From positions 1 to 44,040 of the forward strand of contig JAHHTW010000017.1 in the NCBI GenBank assembly GCA_020024265.1: 44,040 nt of DNA, given 5' to 3'. The position numbers were made by a program, and so were the translations under genes. Numbering within the stretch: the first letter of the stretch is position 1; each line of letters opens with the position of its first letter. Below are positions 7,837 through 16,379 of the stretch, one piece after another. The DNA comes from Anaerotignum sp. (GTDB taxonomy: Bacteria; Bacillota; Clostridia; Lachnospirales; Anaerotignaceae). The notes below the pieces were generated by a model. The model did not search any database, was not told the DNA's origin, and saw nothing but the letters and a program-made list of their open reading frames with translations.

Positions 7837-8322
7837 TCATACGGTTTCTTTTACGATGTCGGTGTATTGTGCAGATACCATATGTTCCAATACATGAGGG
7901 GCAATCTCAAGAAGCAAACCCACACGTCCGCCGGATACATAAATGGTATCCCAGTTTTTTGCGCTGGTATCCAATATGGTGGGAAGCGGTGTTTTCATAC
8001 CCAAGGGAGAACAGCCGCCATGTACATAGCCTGTCAGCTTTTCAAATACGTCTGCTTTGAGCATTTGCAGGTTTTTGACACCCACAAAAGCGGCTGCTTT
8101 CTTCAGATCCAACCGTTTTTCGCCGGGCAGACAAAATACATAATAACCGCCCCTTTGGTCTGTAGTTACCAGTGTTTTGAACAAACGATCTGCATGGTCG
8201 CCAAAGCCAAAGTATTTTGCTACGTCGCTTGCTGCAACAGGCCCGTTTTCCGGATATTCCATAATGGAATAGGGGATGTTGTTTTCTTGTAGGACATGGA
8301 TTGCATTTGTTGTATGTGTCAT
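7837..8322 (-). CDS. ybaK: Cys-tRNA(Pro)/(Cys) deacylase, YbaK/EbsC type
   Basis: A 161-residue protein of the YbaK/ProX editing family, which hydrolyses Cys mis-attached to tRNA(Pro). Features are the opening HTTNAIHVLQENNIPYSIMEYPENG, the conserved Lys in RLFKTLVT, CLPGEKRLDLKKAAAF, and the glycine-rich segment GYVHGGCSPLGMKTPLPTILD followed by ISGGRVGL-like YVSGGRVGLLLEI. The length is normal. AGAAGGAGGG is seven bases before the ATG at 8322. It is the first gene after the operator-bearing promoter at 8410-8438, followed by nitroreductase, marR and the uvrA-like gene. Confidence 0.92.
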   Translation of the reverse strand: MTHTTNAIHVLQENNIPYSIMEYPENGPVAASDVAKYFGFGDHADRLFKTLVTTDQRGGYYVFCLPGEKRLDLKKAAAFVGVKNLQMLKADVFEKLTGYVHGGCSPLGMKTPLPTILDTSAKNWDTIYVSGGRVGLLLEIAPHVLEHMVSAQYTDIVKETV

Positions 8323-8378
8323 GGGAAGCCCTCCTTCTGTAAATGGAAAAGTGAATGAGAGAAAAGTCTTTTTTCAAT

Positions 8379-8438
8379 TAGTCCGTAATCGGACGATTTG
8401 TTATTTGGCATTATAGTCCTTTTTCGGACTAATGTCAA
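8379..8438 (-). promoter_or_regulatory. Consensus sigma-A promoter with two matching operators for the ybaK-nitroreductase-marR-uvrA-like operon
   Basis: On the minus strand TTGACA (8438-8433) and TATAAT (8415-8410) are both perfect and 17 bases apart. Operator 1 fills the spacer: TAGTCC-N6-GGACTA at 8414-8431. Operator 2, with the same GTCC-N6-GGAC core, lies at 8379-8396, about +8 to +25 from the expected transcription start. The centres are 35 bp apart. A palindrome between -35 and -10 plus one just downstream is a classic repression layout; the MarR protein of the operon is the likely ligand-released repressor. Confidence 0.85.
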
Positions 8439-8714
8439 TACCCAAAAAAAATTTTTTTGCAAACGTATACGGCATTCGGATGCCGATGCAGTCACATGGG
8501 AGGCTACCATACAGCCAAAATGCCAAAAAGATATTTGTGATTCATCCATTTTTGTCCATTGCAGAGTCATATCTGTGGCACAAATGCTTTTTATGCATTT
8601 CTCTGATAAAATGTATACATGTATTTTTGCTGGAAAGATTCTTAATTTTTCAGATTGTTGGTCGATATATTCGATAACAGAGTCGGAAAATACAAGGATA
8701 GGGAGGAGATTCGG

Positions 8715-9593
8715 ATGCTGGGTTTGCATATGGTTGGAAATTTACACAGTTATCTGAAAACGATGGAGCGTCAATCTTTATGGGAAAGAAAAAAAGCATC
8801 TGGTGATATGACTGCAAAAAAAGATCCGATTGTTGAAATGCTGCAAAAACAAGTGGATGACATGCATGGGCGTAATGGTGGGCCGGATCGTGTGAAGCTG
8901 AGTGAAATCCATACAAAACGGCAAGCCGGAGTCAGCTTGACAGCAGAGGAACGCAAGTATTTGCAGGAGCATGATCCAGAGGCCTATCGAGAACTTGTGC
9001 AGGAAGAACAGGAGCAGAAGGCGTATGAGGAGGCGATGCGTCGCTGCAAGACAAAAGAGGATGTGGAACGCCTCAAAACCATGCAGCTTGGCAAATCTAT
9101 GACAGCAATCAAAGTGGTGGAAAACAATCCCAATATTCCATTGCAGAAAAAACTCGAGATTGCCATGAGAGAACAGCGCAAAGTCAACAATGTATTGGAA
9201 AGTACGCAGAAATTCGTAAAAAGCGGAGCATTCAGCAGACTGCCAACCGATGCGGAATATGCACAAGCACAGAAGGAGATGGCAGAAAAACTGCATCCTT
9301 CCACAGAATCGGAAAACGAAGCGCAACAGGCACAAAAGCCGGAAGAAACAGAGGGCGAAGAACCTGTTGGGCAGACAGACAAAGGACAGACGGGTGATTT
9401 GCCGGATACAGCGCAGACAAAGCCAGAGCATACGGACAAATCCCAAAAATCAGAAACGATAGAACGGCATGAACCAAAAATAGAAATAGAATCGGATGCA
9501 CAGCGTAAAGTGCGTCATGCACGTGCAAAGGCTGCATATGTCACACAACAGGAACCGGTGTCTGTAGCAGTCGGTTTCACAGAACATGCCTGA
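8715..9593 (+). CDS. Hypothetical protein, highly charged, helical then disordered
   Basis: This 292-residue protein belongs to no family that I recognise. The first 190 residues are rich in Glu, Lys, Arg and Gln with heptad-like helices (LQKQVDDMHGR, LTAEERKYLQEHDPEAYRELVQEEQEQKAYEEAMRR). Residues about 205-270 are low-complexity (Glu, Gln, Thr, Lys, Pro) and probably disordered, and a basic helix follows (DAQRKVRHARAKAAYV). There is no signal peptide or membrane segment. The start at 8715 was chosen because GGGAGGAG lies seven bases upstream. It is a single gene with a terminator directly after it. Confidence 0.75.
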   Translation: MLGLHMVGNLHSYLKTMERQSLWERKKASGDMTAKKDPIVEMLQKQVDDMHGRNGGPDRVKLSEIHTKRQAGVSLTAEERKYLQEHDPEAYRELVQEEQEQKAYEEAMRRCKTKEDVERLKTMQLGKSMTAIKVVENNPNIPLQKKLEIAMREQRKVNNVLESTQKFVKSGAFSRLPTDAEYAQAQKEMAEKLHPSTESENEAQQAQKPEETEGEEPVGQTDKGQTGDLPDTAQTKPEHTDKSQKSETIERHEPKIEIESDAQRKVRHARAKAAYVTQQEPVSVAVGFTEHA

Positions 9594-9605
9594 TGATCAA
9601 AAAAG

Positions 9606-9639
9606 CCGAAGGCCTTTTTATGGAGGCTTTCGGTTTTTT
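9606..9639 (+). terminator. Terminator of the charged hypothetical gene
   Basis: CCGAAGGCC at 9606-9614 pairs with GGCTTTCGG at 9625-9633 (one G-T pair) and is followed by six T. Confidence 0.85.
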
Positions 9640-9675
9640 GTCATATCGCAGGCGTCAAAGAAAGGAATCCATACG

Positions 9676-10245
9676 ATGACAGAACAAACAAAAGCAAAAA
9701 AGATGTGCAGGCAATGGGTACGGGAGGAACAAAAGAAGCTGTCTTGGACATACCGTAAGGAAGCGGATGCAAAAATCTGTAAAAGGATTTTGGCATTGCC
9801 ACATTACCAACAGGCGCAGAGTGTGTTGTTTTTTTTCGGCAAGGAAAATGAGGTGCAAACAGCAATGCTGTTACAGCAGGCATGGGCGGATGGAAAACGT
9901 GTATTGCTGCCCAGATGCATGGAAAAAGGCATCATGGAGGTATATCCCATTTTTGCAATGCAGGATTTGGAAAGAGGAAAGTATGGCATTTATGAGCCGA
10001 AGGCAGATGGTATGGCTGTGCCGAAGGCAGAGATTGATTTTGCAATCATTCCCTGTATGTCCGCAGACAGATATGGCAATCGTCTGGGGCATGGTGGCGG
10101 ATATTATGACAGATATTTGGCAGATGCCGCATTTACCACAGCAGTGATTTGCTATGCTCGCTTACTTTTGCCGCAAATTCCGACAGAAGTGCATGACTGC
10201 CGTATGGATCTTGTGGTGACAGAGCAGGATATTTGGAAGGCTTAA
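9676..10245 (+). CDS. 5-formyltetrahydrofolate cyclo-ligase (5,10-methenyl-THF synthetase)
   Basis: A 189-residue enzyme that converts 5-formyl-THF to 5,10-methenyl-THF with ATP, returning stored folate to one-carbon metabolism. The C-terminal signature GHGGGYYDRYL (about residues 138-148) is diagnostic; SVLFFFGKENEVQT and LPRCMEKGIMEVYPI match the substrate and ATP regions, and basic residues in the N-terminal helix (RKEADAKICKRIL) are typical. The ATG at 9676 has AAAGGA upstream; the frame stays open earlier, across the preceding terminator, which was rejected. Known as YgfA/Fau in E. coli and YqgN in Bacillus. Confidence 0.92.
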   Translation: MTEQTKAKKMCRQWVREEQKKLSWTYRKEADAKICKRILALPHYQQAQSVLFFFGKENEVQTAMLLQQAWADGKRVLLPRCMEKGIMEVYPIFAMQDLERGKYGIYEPKADGMAVPKAEIDFAIIPCMSADRYGNRLGHGGGYYDRYLADAAFTTAVICYARLLLPQIPTEVHDCRMDLVVTEQDIWKA

Positions 10246-10566
10246 ACGATGCACTGCTGCAATCTCATGGGCTTTGGTCAGCGGGGGCAGGCAGCCAAAA
10301 GCAGTAGATGGTTGGATATTTCCAATACCGGCATCCGTATTTCGCAATCGTGGCAGATACAGGGCATCCTCTCTTTTTATGGAGGAAAGCAGGATGTCGG
10401 TATGGTATTGTGTAGCGCAAAAGAAGCCTGATGCCAAAAGAGGGCAGCCATAGCATGGATGGATACAGGGCTTGCAGAGGATCTGTTGTCTGTATACCTC
10501 CAATTCTTTCAAGAATGTAAGAATGGATTGGATACCGGAAAGATTCTGGAAAGAATGATTTGATAC
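10246..10566 (+). other. Gene-free, strongly structured region of unknown role (possible ncRNA)
   Basis: No supported protein gene lies between the cyclo-ligase stop and the ABC exporter. The stretch folds well on paper. GGCATCC (10330-10336) pairs with GGATGTC (10392-10398), extended by CAATACC (10323-10329) with either of two consecutive GGTAT-type repeats (10399-10410). Inside is CCTC/GAGG around TCTTTTTATG. Further right GATACAG and CTGTATAC bracket a small CAGA-GGA-TCTG hairpin. The region ends at a terminator (10567-10613). In Proteobacteria the 6S RNA gene neighbours the cyclo-ligase gene, so a 6S-like RNA was considered, but the central-bubble architecture could not be confirmed by eye. 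Confidence 0.3.
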
Positions 10567-10613
10567 AATCTCAAGTGTAGCGGAGATGACAGCATTTTGT
10601 CTTGAGATTTTTT
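10567..10613 (+). terminator. Terminator upstream of the ABC exporter operon
   Basis: AATCTCAAG (10567-10575) pairs with CTTGAGATT (10601-10609), with an inner GACA/TGTC stem, and is followed by a T run. It ends just before the ribosome binding site of the ABC ATPase gene, so it either terminates a transcript from 10246-10566 or attenuates the exporter operon. Confidence 0.7.
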
Positions 10614-10629
10614 CAAAGGAGGAAAGGAT

Positions 10630-11301
10630 ATGTGTATTTTACAGGTGCAGAATCTAAAAAAGATTTACGGAGCGGGTGAAACGGCTGTCCATGCATTGGA
10701 TGGTGTGGATCTGTCTGTGGAGCAGGGCGAGTTTGTTGCCATTGTCGGCACTTCCGGTTCCGGTAAATCCACACTGCTGCATATGCTGGGCGGATTGGAT
10801 TGTCCAACAGAGGGTACTGTCACGGTAGATGGGCGGGAATTGGGCAGTCTGAAGGATGAGGAACGGACGATCTTCCGCCGCCGCAAGATTGGCTTTGTGT
10901 TCCAGAATTACAATCTGGTGCCGATACTCAATGTACTGGAGAATATTGTGCTGCCCATTCGTTTGGACGGCAAGCCGGTGGACGAAGCCTATGTGCATGA
11001 AATCATCGCAGTGCTGGGGCTGCAAAAAAAACTCCAAAGCCTGCCTAACAACCTCTCCGGTGGTCAGCAGCAGCGGGTTGCCATTGCCCGTGCATTGGCT
11101 GCAAAACCGGCAATCATTCTGGCAGATGAACCCACCGGAAATTTGGACAGCCAAACCAGCCAAGACGTACTGAGCCTCTTGAAAGTCAGCAGTCAGCGTT
11201 TTGCACAAACGATTGTGATGATTACGCACAACGAAGAAATTGCACAGCTGGCTGATCGCATCATCCGGATTGAGGATGGGCATATTGTGACAAGGGGGTG
11301 A
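10630..11301 (+). CDS. ABC exporter ATP-binding protein (MacB/LolD/FtsE type)
   Basis: A 223-residue ATPase with Walker A GTSGSGKST (40-48), Q loop in FVFQNYNLVPILNVLENI, signature LSGGQQQR (141-148), Walker B IILADE (161-166) with the D-loop GNLD, and H-loop His in MITHNEE. LSGGQQQRVAIARAL together with ADEPTGNLD is typical of the subfamily that pairs with FtsX-domain permeases. AAAGGAGGAAAGG precedes the ATG. The permease gene follows after four bases. These systems often export or sense peptides such as bacitracin-type antibiotics, but no two-component system lies beside it to support that role. Confidence 0.93.
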   Translation: MCILQVQNLKKIYGAGETAVHALDGVDLSVEQGEFVAIVGTSGSGKSTLLHMLGGLDCPTEGTVTVDGRELGSLKDEERTIFRRRKIGFVFQNYNLVPILNVLENIVLPIRLDGKPVDEAYVHEIIAVLGLQKKLQSLPNNLSGGQQQRVAIARALAAKPAIILADEPTGNLDSQTSQDVLSLLKVSSQRFAQTIVMITHNEEIAQLADRIIRIEDGHIVTRG

Positions 11302-11305
11302 GGAA

Positions 11306-13972
11306 ATGCTCAAAGTTTCTAACAAACCCTGTATGCGGGAAATTGCACACAAGAGCTTTCGGGCAGCCAAGACACGCAATCTGATTGCCGTATTGGCAAT
11401 TGCACTGACAACGCTTTTGTTTACGGTACTTTTTACCGTGGGATTTTCCATGAATGAGGCCATTCAGCAGGCGAATTTTCGGCAGGTGGGCGGTTATGCA
11501 CATGGTACGTTCAAAGAATTGACGAAGGAACGCTTCTTGGAGCTAAAGGACGATGTTCTGATTCAAGAAAGCGGTGTCAGCCGTGTTCTCGGATTTTCTG
11601 TGAATGACGAGCTGCGGAAAAATCATGTAGAAGTGCGCTGGGCTGATTCGCATGATGCCCACTGGATGTATCTCGACCCCATTGTGGGCAGGCTCCCGAA
11701 AGAAGGTACGGATGAAGCGGCGACGGATCTGGAAGTGTTGCGGCTTTTGGGAGTGGAGCCGAAGCTGGGGGCAGAGTTTACCATTTGGGTGGATGTGTGT
11801 GGCAAGCCAACAGCGCAGACGTTTACCCTCTGTGGTTGGTGGGAAAAGGATCCGATTGTAGTCGCAAACATGGTACTGATTCCGGAAAGTCGGGTGGACG
11901 CCGTATTGGAAGCCATGGACATGACACTGTTTGAAAAAGACCAACTGACAGGCAGCTGGCAGCTGAGTGTTATGTTCAAAAATTCCCATAAAATTCAAGA
12001 AAATATCAATCAGGTCTTAGAGAAGCATGGCTATCAGTCAGAAGTACCCACAGAGCCGAATTATATCAGAACCGGCGTGAACTGGGGCTATACAGGAGCG
12101 CAGTTTGCCGAAAATATGGATGCAATGACCGTCGTTACAGTCATCATACTGCTTCTGCTCATCACATTTACCGGATATCTGATTATCTATAATATATTCC
12201 GGATTTCTGTAGCTGGGGACATTCGCTTCTATGGTTTGCTAAAGACCATCGGCACAACCGGAAAGCAGATCAAATCCATACTGCGCAGGCAGGCGTTTTT
12301 GCTCTCGCTGCTGGGAATCCCGATTGGCTGGGTTTTGGGCTGGTTGATCGGAGCCAAGCTCAGTCCGGTCATATTGCGTCGCCTGAATGGTGTTGTGGTG
12401 GATACCATATCTGTAGCCCCGATGATTTTTGTGGGCGCTGCGCTGTTTTCCCTGATGACGGTTTTGCTTTCTGCTGCCCGTCCCGGTCGTCTGGCAGCCA
12501 AGGTTTCCCCTGTGGAAGCAGTTCGCTATACGGAAGGCGGCATCAAAAAGCGAAAGTACAAAAAAGGCAACGGTAAAATTTCCATATTGGGTATGGCATG
12601 GGCAAACTTAGGGCGCAGTAAGGCAAAGACCTTTGTGACCATTCTCAGTCTGACTTTGGCTGTGCTGCTGCTGCAAATAACCATGCTCTTTACCAATGGC
12701 TTTGATATGGAGAAATATCTGAGAGATAAATCGCATTGCGATTTTATCGTGGCAGATGGCGGGTATTTTGACAACAATGTACGCACATGGCGCATAGGGC
12801 AAGGAATTTTGCCAAAGGAAGTGATTGCCATGGTTGATGCGCAGGGAAGCATACAGAATGCGGGTCGGATTTATGGTCAGATGGATGCGATCCAGCAGTT
12901 TGCTCCCAAAGAGTGGGTTTCCCAATGTCTGAGCCGCTTTGGAAACACGCCAGAGAACGTGGAATACATCATTTCCAACAGTCCGCACACGGAAGATGGA
13001 AGAGTCATGAGCGCCGTCAATACGTATGGTATGGAGCCTTTTGTACTGGATGCGCTTACGGTGATCGAAGGGGACCTTTCCAAGCTGTATGAATCGGGAA
13101 GTCGGGCAGTTGCAGCTGTGTATCAAGATGATGATTATGCAAAGGTGATTCAAGATTCTCATTGGGCTAAGGTGGGGGATACGGTTACACTGCGTGTTCC
13201 GCAGTCGTGGGAGTATTATTCCCCCGAAACCGGTGAAGTCCACGATACTGTGGATGCTTTTGAAAAGAATTATCTGGCACGACCTGCACAATATCATGAT
13301 GAAACATTTACTGTGGAGGCATTGGTGCTGGTTCCAAACAATCTCAGCTATCGGTATTTTGGCGACGATGCATTTGTACTGAATGCAGAAACCTTCCAAA
13401 ACATGACCGGAAAATCGGATGTGATGCTCTATGCATTTGATACAAACGATGGTACGGAGCATGCAATGGAACAATTCCTTTGCAAATACACACAAACGGT
13501 CAATCCACGATACGGCTATGAAAGCAAGCAGATTTATGAGCAGGAATTTTACGGCTTCCGTTCCATGTTTATTATGATGGGGGGATTGCTCAGCTTTGTG
13601 GTCGGTCTGGTGGGTATCCTGAATTTTATCAATGCCATTCTGACCGGTATCCTGACACGAAAGAGAGAGTTTGCCATGCTGCAATCCATCGGTATGACAG
13701 GCAGGCAGTTAAAATGTATGCTTATAACAGAAGGGCTGCTTTATGCTTTGGGTTCTGCGTTATTGGCATATATATGCACCCTGCTGATTGGGCCATTGGC
13801 TGCTTCGGTACTTGAAAAGATGTTCTGGTTCTTTACGTATCGACCGACGTTTTTGCCAATTCTTGTGGTAGCTCCCATCTTTGCCCTTGTAGGCTCTCTG
13901 GCGCCTCTGCTGGTATATCGCAGTGTGTCCAAACAGAGCATAGTAGAGCGTTTGAGAGAAAGCGAAGGATAA
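11306..13972 (+). CDS. ABC transporter permease with two FtsX domains
   Basis: This 888-residue membrane protein is the partner of the preceding ATPase. It has a duplicated FtsX layout: membrane segment 1 (about residues 24-49), a first extracellular domain (50-265), three segments (about 270-297, 325-352, 371-395), a fifth segment (about 437-462), a second extracellular domain (about 465-750), and three C-terminal segments. The cytoplasmic loop RKREFAMLQSIGMTGRQ before the last pair is the mechanotransmission signature of FtsX/MacB-type permeases. GGGGGTGAGGAA is the ribosome binding site, within the end of the ATPase gene. A strong terminator follows. Confidence 0.9.
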   Translation: MLKVSNKPCMREIAHKSFRAAKTRNLIAVLAIALTTLLFTVLFTVGFSMNEAIQQANFRQVGGYAHGTFKELTKERFLELKDDVLIQESGVSRVLGFSVNDELRKNHVEVRWADSHDAHWMYLDPIVGRLPKEGTDEAATDLEVLRLLGVEPKLGAEFTIWVDVCGKPTAQTFTLCGWWEKDPIVVANMVLIPESRVDAVLEAMDMTLFEKDQLTGSWQLSVMFKNSHKIQENINQVLEKHGYQSEVPTEPNYIRTGVNWGYTGAQFAENMDAMTVVTVIILLLLITFTGYLIIYNIFRISVAGDIRFYGLLKTIGTTGKQIKSILRRQAFLLSLLGIPIGWVLGWLIGAKLSPVILRRLNGVVVDTISVAPMIFVGAALFSLMTVLLSAARPGRLAAKVSPVEAVRYTEGGIKKRKYKKGNGKISILGMAWANLGRSKAKTFVTILSLTLAVLLLQITMLFTNGFDMEKYLRDKSHCDFIVADGGYFDNNVRTWRIGQGILPKEVIAMVDAQGSIQNAGRIYGQMDAIQQFAPKEWVSQCLSRFGNTPENVEYIISNSPHTEDGRVMSAVNTYGMEPFVLDALTVIEGDLSKLYESGSRAVAAVYQDDDYAKVIQDSHWAKVGDTVTLRVPQSWEYYSPETGEVHDTVDAFEKNYLARPAQYHDETFTVEALVLVPNNLSYRYFGDDAFVLNAETFQNMTGKSDVMLYAFDTNDGTEHAMEQFLCKYTQTVNPRYGYESKQIYEQEFYGFRSMFIMMGGLLSFVVGLVGILNFINAILTGILTRKREFAMLQSIGMTGRQLKCMLITEGLLYALGSALLAYICTLLIGPLAASVLEKMFWFFTYRPTFLPILVVAPIFALVGSLAPLLVYRSVSKQSIVERLRESEG

Positions 13973-14010
13973 GCGTAAATTCCCATCGCTTGTTGCAAAA
14001 ATCAAAAAGA

Positions 14011-14058
14011 AAAACGCCACAGTCATACCCTGATGTTTCGGTTTGACTGTGGCGTTTT
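14011..14058. terminator. Terminator after the ABC exporter operon (works in both directions)
   Basis: AACGCCACAGTCA (14013-14025) pairs perfectly with its reverse complement at 14044-14056. T tracts follow on the plus strand and A tracts precede, so it may also stop minus-strand transcripts leaving the P-type ATPase gene that ends at 14202. Confidence 0.85.
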
Positions 14059-14201
14059 GCGTATATATATGCTGTAGCCAAGAACTGGTATGGTTTGCAA
14101 ATCGCATCGGATGCGGCAATTCATACAGGTATTGTGTTTTGGAGTCCCATATGTTTATGACATCCATGTACAACAATCCACTGCTTTTGGCAGCCTGTTT
14201 T

Positions 14202-16286
14202 TCAAATCTGCGGTTTGGGCAGAGCGCTCATGCTGTGCAGACTGATACCAAGTGTGGATAAGTTATGCAGTGTGGCAGAGGCAGCTGGCGTCAAAATACC
14301 CGCTACGCCAAGAACAATCAAGCTGCTGTTGAAAAGAATGACAAAGCGGTAATTGGAATGGATACGCTGCATCAATGCCATAGAAATCTGACGCAGATGT
14401 ACCAAATCCCAAAGGCTGTCGGCAGCCAATGTAATATCCGCAATTTCCCGTGCAATTGCAGCGCCGTCACGAATGGCAAGACCGGCATCTGCTTCGGATA
14501 ATGCGGGGGAGTCATTGATACCGTCACCAATCATCAGTACGGTATGCCCCTCTGCACGCAAATCGGCAACATACTGTGCTTTTTCCGCAGGCAGTACTTC
14601 TGCACAGAAGTCGTCCACACCAACCTCTGCCGCAATGGCTTGAGCAGTATGCTTGCTGTCGCCAGTCAGCATAACGGTACGTTTGATGCCAAGATGTCTG
14701 AGCGTCTGCATAACTGCCTTTGCTTCCTCACGCAAAGGATCAGAGATGCAAAGAACGGCTGCCAGCTGCTGCCCAATGGCAAGGTACAGATGGGAGTATG
14801 CAGGGGAGAGATTGTCAAAGCGATCTTGTTCGCCTGCGGGGATGGAGCAGCCTTCATCCTCAAATATGAAGTGCGCACTGCCGATGCAGACACGTTTGCC
14901 ATTGACGGTACTTACAATACCATGTGCGACCAAATATTCTACCTTGGAGTGAAATTCGTCATGCGTCAGCCCACGCTTGCTGGCTTCTTCCACAACGGCA
15001 TTTGCCATGGAATGGGGGAAATGTTCCTCCAAGCAGGCTGCCATACGCAGCATTTCCTGTTCGTCGTTGCCGCCGAAAGGAATGATTTTTGCTACCTGAG
15101 GGCATGCATGTGTCAGCGTACCGGTTTTGTCAAATACAATGGTATCTGCTTGTGCGACTACCTCCAGAAATTTACCGCCTTTTACGGTGATATGTGCTTT
15201 GCCCGCTTCCCGCATTGCAGAGAGTACAGCCAGAGGCATAGCCAGCTTCAATGCGCAGGAGAAGTCTACCATCAATACGGAAAGCGCACGTGCGGTATTG
15301 CCTGTCAAAAGCAGGCTCAAAAGACTGCCTGCAAATGTATAAGGCACCAGCTTGTCTGCAAGGTGTGCGGCTTTGCTTTCTGTTTCGGACTTCATTTGCT
15401 CGGAGCGTTCGATCATGGTTACGATTTGATCGTATCTGCTTTGCCCGCTTGCCTGCTTGACCTCAATCACACATTCGCCTTCTTCTACAACCGTGCCGGC
15501 ATAAACCGCACCGCCGATGCGTTTTGTGATGGGTATGGATTCGCCTGTCAGAGATGCCTGATTTACGGAAACCTCGCCCTCTGCCACAATGCCGTCTACA
15601 GGGATGATGCCGCCTGCACGCACGACAACATGATCGCCGACAGCAATTTGTTCGATGGGTGTCAACACTTCGCCGTTTTCTGTACGCAGCCATACACGGT
15701 CTACATTCAGCGCCATGCAGCGGGCAAGATCCTCTACGGATTTTTTGCGTGTCCATTCTTCCAAAAGTTCACCGATTTCCAGAAGGAACATGACTGCACC
15801 CGCAGTGCTGAAATCCTTACGGAAGGCAGAAATTCCGATAGAAAGCGCATCCAGCAGTTCTACTCTCATCTTACGATGCAGTACGCAGAAAAGCCCACGA
15901 CGGAAGAACGGCAGAGAGTGTATTGCAAATCTGGCAATACGCAGAGGGTGTGGCAAAAAGAGCGTGCAGACAGCCTTGCATACGATTTTTCCGACCAGTT
16001 TTTCTTCAAAGGTACGATTCAGTTCTCTTGTGGTATGTGTAGGCTGCGCCATGCTTTCCTTTGCTTTTTTCCAAGAAAAGCTGCGGATGCCGGCAATGAC
16101 CTGATCACGTGTGCCGGTATAATACAGTATGATACAGCGTGTGCGCTCATGCACAGTCACTCGGTCTACCCAAGGCTGTTTTTCCAGCCATGCTTCCAGC
16201 AAATCCGCATGTGCCAAAGAAAGACGTTCTTGTTTGAGCTGTAAGCGCATACGCCCACGACTTTCGTGTACAATTCTTGCATTCAT
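14202..16286 (-). CDS. P1B-type heavy-metal translocating ATPase with a Ser-Cys-Ala membrane motif
   Basis: A 694-residue P-type ATPase: TGES actuator loop (247-250), phosphorylation motif DKTGT (386-390), hinge GDGIND (587-592). The N-terminal 80 residues resemble an HMA-like fold but lack the CxxC metal site. In the metal-path helix, where most P1B pumps have Cys-Pro-Cys, this one has DFSCALKLAMP (Ser-Cys-Ala at 343-345), and the nucleotide-domain motif reads FPHS (423-426) instead of HP. These marks point to a CtpC-like group of uncertain metal (Mn, Fe or other), so copper or cadmium transport should not be assumed. The start at 16286 has AAGGAG eight bases upstream. It is the last gene of the operon with DUF6110 and the 26-residue peptide. 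Confidence 0.88.
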   Translation of the reverse strand: MNARIVHESRGRMRLQLKQERLSLAHADLLEAWLEKQPWVDRVTVHERTRCIILYYTGTRDQVIAGIRSFSWKKAKESMAQPTHTTRELNRTFEEKLVGKIVCKAVCTLFLPHPLRIARFAIHSLPFFRRGLFCVLHRKMRVELLDALSIGISAFRKDFSTAGAVMFLLEIGELLEEWTRKKSVEDLARCMALNVDRVWLRTENGEVLTPIEQIAVGDHVVVRAGGIIPVDGIVAEGEVSVNQASLTGESIPITKRIGGAVYAGTVVEEGECVIEVKQASGQSRYDQIVTMIERSEQMKSETESKAAHLADKLVPYTFAGSLLSLLLTGNTARALSVLMVDFSCALKLAMPLAVLSAMREAGKAHITVKGGKFLEVVAQADTIVFDKTGTLTHACPQVAKIIPFGGNDEQEMLRMAACLEEHFPHSMANAVVEEASKRGLTHDEFHSKVEYLVAHGIVSTVNGKRVCIGSAHFIFEDEGCSIPAGEQDRFDNLSPAYSHLYLAIGQQLAAVLCISDPLREEAKAVMQTLRHLGIKRTVMLTGDSKHTAQAIAAEVGVDDFCAEVLPAEKAQYVADLRAEGHTVLMIGDGINDSPALSEADAGLAIRDGAAIAREIADITLAADSLWDLVHLRQISMALMQRIHSNYRFVILFNSSLIVLGVAGILTPAASATLHNLSTLGISLHSMSALPKPQI

Positions 16287-16379
16287 AGGGGTTCTCCTTC
16301 CAGAATTTGTGTCTGATGATAGTTTTCCATACAAGCCAAAAAGGGAGCCAAAGGCTCCCTGATTGCAATGCAAAGCAGA

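Noticed and set aside
10249..10431. 60-codon plus-strand frame after the cyclo-ligase gene
   Set aside because: There is no Shine-Dalgarno, no recognisable family, and it lies over a region of dense RNA pairing.
14544..16244. Plus-strand open frame of 566 codons opposite the P-type ATPase
   Set aside because: It is the antisense of a protein with all P-type ATPase motifs; the translation is rich in Cys and His without any domain.
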